Source: an uncultured Prevotella sp. (GTDB lineage Bacteria; Bacteroidota; Bacteroidia; Bacteroidales; Bacteroidaceae). Taken from it: DNA of 10,911 nt. Positions 7,583 through 10,911 of this stretch are shown here, piece after piece. Position 1 is the stretch's first letter. Each line of letters opens with the position of its first letter. The notes beneath the pieces are model-generated. The model did not search any database. It was not told where the DNA came from and saw only the letters and a program-made list of their open reading frames with translations. The stretch is from contig CALNBT010000179.1 of assembly GCA_937874345.1 (NCBI GenBank), forward strand, positions 1 to 10,911. The letters run 5' to 3'. A program made the position numbers and the translations under genes.

Positions 7583-8362
7583 ATGAAACAACCCATTACA
7601 ATTGTCAAAGTAGGTGGAGCCGTCCTGGAAGATGAAAAACAGTTGAATATTCTTCTTGAGCACTTTTCTTCTATCTCAGGAAATAAAATTCTTGTTCACG
7701 GCGGTGGGCGGAAAGCAACTCAGATTGCGAGTTTGTTGAACATCGATACCCAAATGATTAATGGCCGACGTATCACAAATAAGGATATGCTTGATGTGGT
7801 AACAATGGTCTATGGTGGCCTTGTAAACAAAACGGTCGTTGCCAAATTACAAGCTCGAGGTGTGAACGCCATTGGATTAACTGGTGCTGATGCCAATACC
7901 ATCTTGGCTCACAAACGCCCCATCAAAAATGGTATTGACTATGGTTTCGCTGGAGATGTGGATAATGTAGATGGAAATATTCTTCAACAGCTCTTAATCG
8001 CAGGATTGACACCCGTGATGGCTCCTCTATCTCATAATGGCCTTGGTTCAATGTTGAATACCAATGCAGACACTATTGCAGCCGAAACATCGAAGGCATT
8101 GGCTGACAAATTTAATGTAACTCTCATTTATTGTTTTGAGAAAAATGGTGTTTTGTCAGATCCTGAAAATGATAACAGCATCATACCCATTATCACTCAG
8201 ACGTTTTTTGAAGAGGAAGTTGAAAAAGGAACTATTTCAGGAGGGATGATACCTAAATTAAAAAATGCGCTCGAAGCTGTGGATGCTGGTGTAGAACGAG
8301 TGATTATCACAAATGCGACAGCAAGCAATTGGGAAAAAGGTACAGTCGTTAAGAAAGAATAG
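7583..8362 (+). CDS. argB: N-acetylglutamate kinase (ArgB), possibly acting on N-succinylglutamate
   Basis: Amino-acid-kinase-family enzyme of 259 residues that phosphorylates the gamma-carboxyl of N-acyl-glutamate, step two of arginine synthesis. The N-terminal KVGGA (Lys9) and HGGGR (39-43) bind the transferred phosphate and ATP. NGRRIT (60-65) holds the arginine that contacts the substrate carboxylate. The C-terminal half has GLTGADAN and SGGMIPKL with Lys225, equivalent to the catalytic lysine near position 217 in E. coli. It is the short form, without the N-terminal helix of arginine-inhibited hexameric kinases. Some Bacteroidetes (B. fragilis) use N-succinyl intermediates in arginine synthesis, so the acyl group here is uncertain. 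It starts 3 nt after the speA stop and is probably the last gene of the operon. No clear terminator follows. Confidence 0.96.
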   Translation: MKQPITIVKVGGAVLEDEKQLNILLEHFSSISGNKILVHGGGRKATQIASLLNIDTQMINGRRITNKDMLDVVTMVYGGLVNKTVVAKLQARGVNAIGLTGADANTILAHKRPIKNGIDYGFAGDVDNVDGNILQQLLIAGLTPVMAPLSHNGLGSMLNTNADTIAAETSKALADKFNVTLIYCFEKNGVLSDPENDNSIIPIITQTFFEEEVEKGTISGGMIPKLKNALEAVDAGVERVIITNATASNWEKGTVVKKE

Positions 8363-8427
8363 TTGATTGATATTATTCTGGAAAGCACTCCAAAAAGTCT
8401 TAAAAAGATAAAAAAAAATATTTTTGT

Positions 8428-8453
8428 GTAACTTCCATATCAAACAAATCGTC
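8428..8453 (+). promoter_or_regulatory. ECF-sigma-type promoter upstream of the sigma factor gene
   Basis: GTAAC (8428-8432) and CGTC (8450-8453) are 17 bp apart, the AAC / CGTC layout typical of ECF sigma promoters. The ATG of the sigma gene lies 19 nt further on, so the leader would be short. An overlapping TATTTTTG (8419-8426) matches the housekeeping -7 element but has no TTTG at -33. I infer autoregulation, perhaps with basal housekeeping transcription. Confidence 0.6.
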
Positions 8454-8472
8454 ATTAAGACAAGAGAGAAAG

Positions 8473-8985
8473 ATGAAGAATATCAGTTTCCGAAACGATA
8501 TACTGCCGCTTAAGGATGTATTGTACCGCCTTGCGCTTCGAATTACTCTCAAGCGAGAAGAGGCAGAAGATATCGTACAAGACACGCTGATAAAGGTCTG
8601 GAACAGACGTGACAATTGGAATGAAATCGATTCTATTGAAGCTTACTGCTTAACTATTTGTCGAAATTTAGCATTAGACCGGATTAAAAAACGAGAAAAT
8701 CTAAATGAATCTCTTGAAGACAATGGTAACGATAGTCCAGACAAATCATTTAATCCTTTCGAGGATACTCTCCAACAAGACCGAATTGACCTCGTAAGGA
8801 ATCTTGTCAATGCACTTCCTGAGAAACAACGCAGTTGTATGCAACTACGTGATTTCGAGGGGAAATCTTACAAGGATATTGCTGAAATATTAGAAATCAG
8901 TGAAGATCAAGTAAAGATTAATATTTTCAGAGCCAGACAAACGGTCAAGGAAAGATTTAAAAATTACGACAACTATGGATTATAA
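8473..8985 (+). CDS. RNA polymerase ECF-subfamily sigma factor
   Basis: 170-residue alternative sigma factor with only regions 2 and 4. Region 2 (about 12-75) contains the core-binding and -10-recognition helices, including EEAEDIVQDTLIKVW and the RNLALDRIKKR segment. Region 4 (about 110-163) has LPEKQRSCMQLRDFEG followed by the helix-turn-helix KSYKDIAEILEISEDQVKIN (131-150) and FRARQTVKERF for the -35 element. An acidic linker of about 30 residues joins them. It lacks a C-terminal extension. Its start is preceded by AGAGAGAAAG, a weak purine-rich site. The downstream gene overlaps its last 11 nt, as expected for translational coupling to an anti-sigma factor, and an ECF-type promoter stands just upstream. 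The signal and regulon are unknown. Confidence 0.94.
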   Translation: MKNISFRNDILPLKDVLYRLALRITLKREEAEDIVQDTLIKVWNRRDNWNEIDSIEAYCLTICRNLALDRIKKRENLNESLEDNGNDSPDKSFNPFEDTLQQDRIDLVRNLVNALPEKQRSCMQLRDFEGKSYKDIAEILEISEDQVKINIFRARQTVKERFKNYDNYGL

Positions 8986-9460
8986 ATATATCGAACAACT
9001 ATTGGATAGCTACTGGAAAGGACAAACCTCTCTTGAAGAAGAAAAGATTCTGAAAGCTTTTTTCAGCCAAAAGGATATTCCTGCCAAGTTGAAAATGTAT
9101 CAACCTTTGTTCGTGTATGCTCAAAAAGAAGTGTCCCAGGATGGTCTTGGAGATGACTTTGACCAAAAGCTACTTTCAATCATTGGTGAGGAAGCACCTG
9201 TTAAAGCACGCACCATCACTATGACACAACGTTTAATGCCGTTGTTTAAAGCAGCAGCTGTTGTCGCAATCATCTTGACTTTGAGTAACGCCATGCAAAT
9301 GTCATTCAATTCAAGCAACAATGATTTGAACAACATGGATGCTACCGAACAGGTTCAGCAAGGTAGATCTGTCGCTATCGGAGATTCTGCTACACAAGAC
9401 AGTATGGCACAAAGCAGTATTGTTCCCTCTGAATCTCTGCCGAAAACCATTATCAAATAG
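8975..9460 (+). CDS. Putative single-pass membrane anti-sigma factor
   Basis: 161 residues. The N-terminal part begins MDYKYIEQLLDSYWKGQTSLEEE, a Tyr-Trp-x-Gly-x-Thr-Ser-x-Glu-Glu pattern I associate with Bacteroidales proteins encoded next to ECF sigma factors. The pattern lacks the His/Cys of zinc-binding anti-sigma domains. Residues 1-87 are charged and probably cytoplasmic. About 88-107 (LMPLFKAAAVVAIILTLSNA) form one membrane segment. The remaining 54 residues are Ser/Gln/Asn/Asp-rich and probably periplasmic, without a FecR-like or other recognisable domain. The 11-nt overlap with the sigma gene supports stoichiometric production. That it holds the sigma factor inactive at the membrane is inference from context. 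A scaffold or other sensor role is possible. Confidence 0.65.
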   Translation: MDYKYIEQLLDSYWKGQTSLEEEKILKAFFSQKDIPAKLKMYQPLFVYAQKEVSQDGLGDDFDQKLLSIIGEEAPVKARTITMTQRLMPLFKAAAVVAIILTLSNAMQMSFNSSNNDLNNMDATEQVQQGRSVAIGDSATQDSMAQSSIVPSESLPKTIIK

Positions 9461-9560
9461 AAATATTCTATGCTTTCTCAACAACATATGTTTAGTAAAA
9501 CAAAAACGAAACTGTGAAGTTTCAACATTCTCTCAAATTTTTCATAACATACTAACGTAA

Positions 9561-9593
9561 GAAACGCCACCTCTTGGTGGCGTTTCCATTTTA
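9561..9593 (+). terminator. Intrinsic terminator of the sigma/anti-sigma operon
   Basis: GAAACGCCACC (9561-9571) pairs perfectly with GGTGGCGTTTC (9576-9586) around a TCTT loop, followed by CATTTTATT. The 11-bp GC-rich stem stands out strongly in AT-rich surroundings. It lies 100 nt after the anti-sigma stop; the stretch between (9461-9560) shows no gene or motif. Confidence 0.9.
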
Positions 9594-9971
9594 TTAATCG
9601 TAAAGAGTTAGTATTGATAACTATATGATTTCGACCAATTGAAAGCTTTAAAAAGATATTGCTGTTCGATAAAATATCGTGAACAAGCTTAATGAACTAT
9701 TGGTTAGTAAATTATGTTTTATTTTAATAATGGCATTTTCAAATAAATCCAATAAAGCATTCTTGAAAATCGACTACTAAATTTGGGAGGAGAATATAGT
9801 CCAAAAATGAACTCATAAGTCATACCATTCAACTTTCTCAAACATTTTCTAAACAAGAATAATTTCGTTCTTGAAGGACCTTTTATTTAAAACTATTTGC
9901 ATATTTCGAGAAATTTTACGAATATTGCATACCAGTTGCGAAAGATGATTGAAAAGATGAAGGGTTATATC

Positions 9972-9986
9972 CTTAAAGTCTTTAAG
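9972..9986. promoter_or_regulatory. Operator-like perfect dyad upstream of the DUF47-pit genes
   Basis: CTTAAAGTCTTTAAG is a perfect 7-1-7 inverted repeat. Its right edge is 9 bp before the candidate -33 TTTG at 9996, a position suited to an activator. A palindrome this short with no loop cannot form an RNA hairpin terminator, so a dimeric DNA-binding protein is the more likely reader. The regulator is unknown. Confidence 0.4.
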
Positions 9987-9995
9987 AATCAACAC

Positions 9996-10028
9996 TTTGA
10001 TACAACTTTTTGAAAAAAGATATTTTTA
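9996..10028 (+). promoter_or_regulatory. Candidate promoter for the DUF47-pit operon
   Basis: TTTG at 9996-9999 and TATTTTTA at 10021-10028 are separated by 21 bp. The -7 element differs from TAnnTTTG only in its last base. Transcription would begin near 10033, about 23 nt before the ATG at 10056. The weak -7 element fits with dependence on an activator. Confidence 0.4.
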
Positions 10029-10055
10029 AATTTATATCCTTATAGGGTATTTTAC

Positions 10056-10712
10056 ATGTTTCAAATGCAAAATTCATTATTAAGTCGTTTCACGCCCAAA
10101 GAACCAAAATTTTTCGATTTTTTTAAAAAGGTTTCGGTTATCAACAATGATGCTGCTATCCTTTTAGGAGAGGCTTTAAAAACAAACACGATTGAAGAGC
10201 GTCAGGACTATTTTCATCGTATTAAAGAAAAAGAGCATCAAGCAGATTTAGTGGCCCATGAAATATTTGAAGCTTTAGAGACCTCTTTTATTACCCCATT
10301 CGATCGAGAGGACATCCAAGAACTATCTAACAGATTAGACGATGTCGTAGACCTCATAAATGGATCATCAAAACGTATGGCCATATACAACCCCAAGGTC
10401 ATCCATCCAAGCATCCATAAATTGGGAGAAATTATCATTGAAGGAGCTAAAGAAATAGATAAAGCCATTGATATGCTACCAACATTACGCAAGAATAAAA
10501 CTAATTTAAAAAATATCATCGAAAAATTACATCGACTCGAAAACGAAGCCGATGAGATTTATGAACAAGCTGTGACTGCTATCTTTGCAAACGAAACAAA
10601 TGCCATAGAACTTTTGAAAAACAAGGGGCTATTATCAGAATTGGAAAGAACGACAGATGCAGCAGAACATGTCGGTAAAATTATCGGAACAATTATAGTT
10701 AAATACGCATAG
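10056..10712 (+). CDS. DUF47 family protein (PhoU-like, Pit accessory)
   Basis: 218-residue all-helical cytoplasmic protein of the DUF47/PhoU-like family, whose members are usually encoded beside Pit phosphate transporters and thought to modulate them. Two related halves are visible. EHQAD (60-64) in the first matches ENEAD (162-166) in the second, and LSNRLDDVVDLI (90-101) parallels LERTTDAAEHV (196-206). These acidic/His positions are where PhoU proteins bind metal clusters. There is no signal peptide or membrane segment. Met1 at 10056 is used, but Met4 at 10065 is an equally possible start since no Shine-Dalgarno site decides. The stop is 5 nt before the transporter gene, which implies an operon. 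A direct role in phosphate control is inferred from family and context. Confidence 0.93.
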   Translation: MFQMQNSLLSRFTPKEPKFFDFFKKVSVINNDAAILLGEALKTNTIEERQDYFHRIKEKEHQADLVAHEIFEALETSFITPFDREDIQELSNRLDDVVDLINGSSKRMAIYNPKVIHPSIHKLGEIIIEGAKEIDKAIDMLPTLRKNKTNLKNIIEKLHRLENEADEIYEQAVTAIFANETNAIELLKNKGLLSELERTTDAAEHVGKIIGTIIVKYA

Positions 10713-10717
10713 ACCGT

Positions 10718-10911
10718 ATGGCTTTATTAATTTCAATTATAATTCTGGGCCTGATATTTGACTTTATCAATGGTTTCCACGATGCCGCAAACTCAATTTC
10801 TACTATCGTCACAACAAGAGTGTTGACACCATTTCAAGCTGTATTATGGGCCGCATTCTTCAATTTTGTTGCATTTTTCATTTCGAAATATATTATTGGA
10901 GAGTTCGGTAT
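10718..10911 (+). CDS. pit: Inorganic phosphate transporter, Pit family (5' part only)
   Basis: The first 64 codons of a Pit-type transporter are present before the right edge; the expected protein is several hundred residues with many membrane helices. The first helix spans about residues 2-18. It is followed by the family signature NGFHDAANSIST (18-29) with Asp22 and Asn25, then VTTRVLTPFQA and a second hydrophobic helix from about 40 to 57. Pit carriers move metal-phosphate with protons, or phosphate with sodium in some members; which applies here is not visible. It starts 5 nt after the DUF47 stop and so is very likely co-transcribed and translationally coupled with it. Confidence 0.94.
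   Translation, partial: MALLISIIILGLIFDFINGFHDAANSISTIVTTRVLTPFQAVLWAAFFNFVAFFISKYIIGEFG

Larger units (their letters stand above)
9965..10042 (+). repeat. 11-bp direct repeat TTATATCCTTA flanking the DUF47 promoter
   Basis: TTATATCCTTA occurs at 9965-9975 and again at 10032-10042, 67 bp apart start to start. The first copy runs into the dyad at 9972-9986. The second lies at the expected transcription start just before the DUF47 gene. Composition is AT-rich, so chance is possible. Confidence 0.5.
9594..10055. other. AT-rich intergenic region of about 460 bp without a convincing gene
   Basis: No open frame on either strand looks coding; the longest ATG-initiated frame noted is 34 codons (minus, 9719-9823). 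Visible structure includes an imperfect inverted repeat at 9661-9688 (GCTGTTC-GATA / TATC-GT-GAACA-AGC), an isolated TAAATTTG (-7-like) at 9778-9785 followed by GGGAGGAG at 9785-9792, and a small hairpin CAAGAA/TTCTTG at 9854-9873. The last 90 bp hold the dyad, direct repeat and promoter listed separately. It could hide a small RNA or long leader, but nothing proves one. Confidence 0.6.

Noticed and set aside
9339..9560. 73-codon plus-strand frame ending at the terminator
   Set aside because: Its first half is out-of-frame anti-sigma sequence and the rest is AT-rich; no homology or start signal is visible.
9785..9818. GGGAGGAG followed by ATG, suggesting a leader peptide
   Set aside because: The frame is ATG-AAC-TCA-TAA, only three codons, and the spacing from the purine run is too long.
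9719..9823. 34-codon minus-strand ORF in the intergenic gap, open upstream to about 9886
   Set aside because: Aromatic-rich translation without a recognisable motif, no promoter and no good start context; most likely chance in AT-rich DNA.
1..10911. Search by eye for CRISPR repeats, insertion sequences, phage genes, toxin-antitoxin pairs or a gene cluster of new type
   Set aside because: No regularly spaced repeats, transposase or recombinase motifs were found; the genes are housekeeping or common regulatory types.

Overview
The window reads as ordinary chromosomal DNA from a member of the Bacteroidetes, most likely the order Bacteroidales. The evidence is the AT-rich composition, promoter elements of the Bacteroidetes type (TTTG about 20 bp upstream of TAnnTTTG), the near absence of Shine-Dalgarno sequences, a topoisomerase I with Bacteroidetes-style C-terminal repeats instead of zinc fingers, and a 630-residue arginine decarboxylase with a gene order familiar from Bacteroidales. 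Genus cannot be fixed from the sequence alone.

Layout. Positions 1-1611 (minus strand) hold almost all of an exported S41 C-terminal processing protease; its 3' end lies outside the window. A divergent intergenic region carries a -7 element for the protease and a complete -33/-7 promoter for a tRNA-Asn(GTT) at 1783-1856, which ends in a strong intrinsic terminator. A zinc-ribbon NUDIX hydrolase follows (1941-2480), then a 302-bp spacer that may contain a small minus-strand ORF. A tightly packed plus-strand block runs from 2783 to 8362: topA, aroK, speA, argB, with gaps of 12, 21 and 3 nt, so probably one operon. It combines DNA topology, shikimate phosphorylation, arginine decarboxylation to agmatine, and the kinase step of arginine synthesis.

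A separate unit at 8473-9460 encodes an ECF sigma factor and, overlapping it by 11 nt, a short single-pass membrane protein that is probably its anti-sigma factor. The unit is preceded by an ECF-type promoter (GTAAC-N17-CGTC), which suggests autoregulation, and ends at a perfect 11-bp hairpin terminator. About 470 bp of AT-rich DNA without a convincing gene follows. Its last 90 bp contain a perfect 7-1-7 dyad, an 11-bp direct repeat and a plausible promoter. These stand before a DUF47/PhoU-like gene and the start of a Pit-type phosphate transporter gene that runs off the right edge.

I saw no mobile element, CRISPR array, phage gene or obvious new defence or biosynthetic system. The points most worth a second look are the sigma/anti-sigma pair with its unknown signal, the operator-like repeats ahead of the phosphate transport genes, the pairing of arginine synthesis and arginine consumption in one operon, and the possible small ORF before topA.
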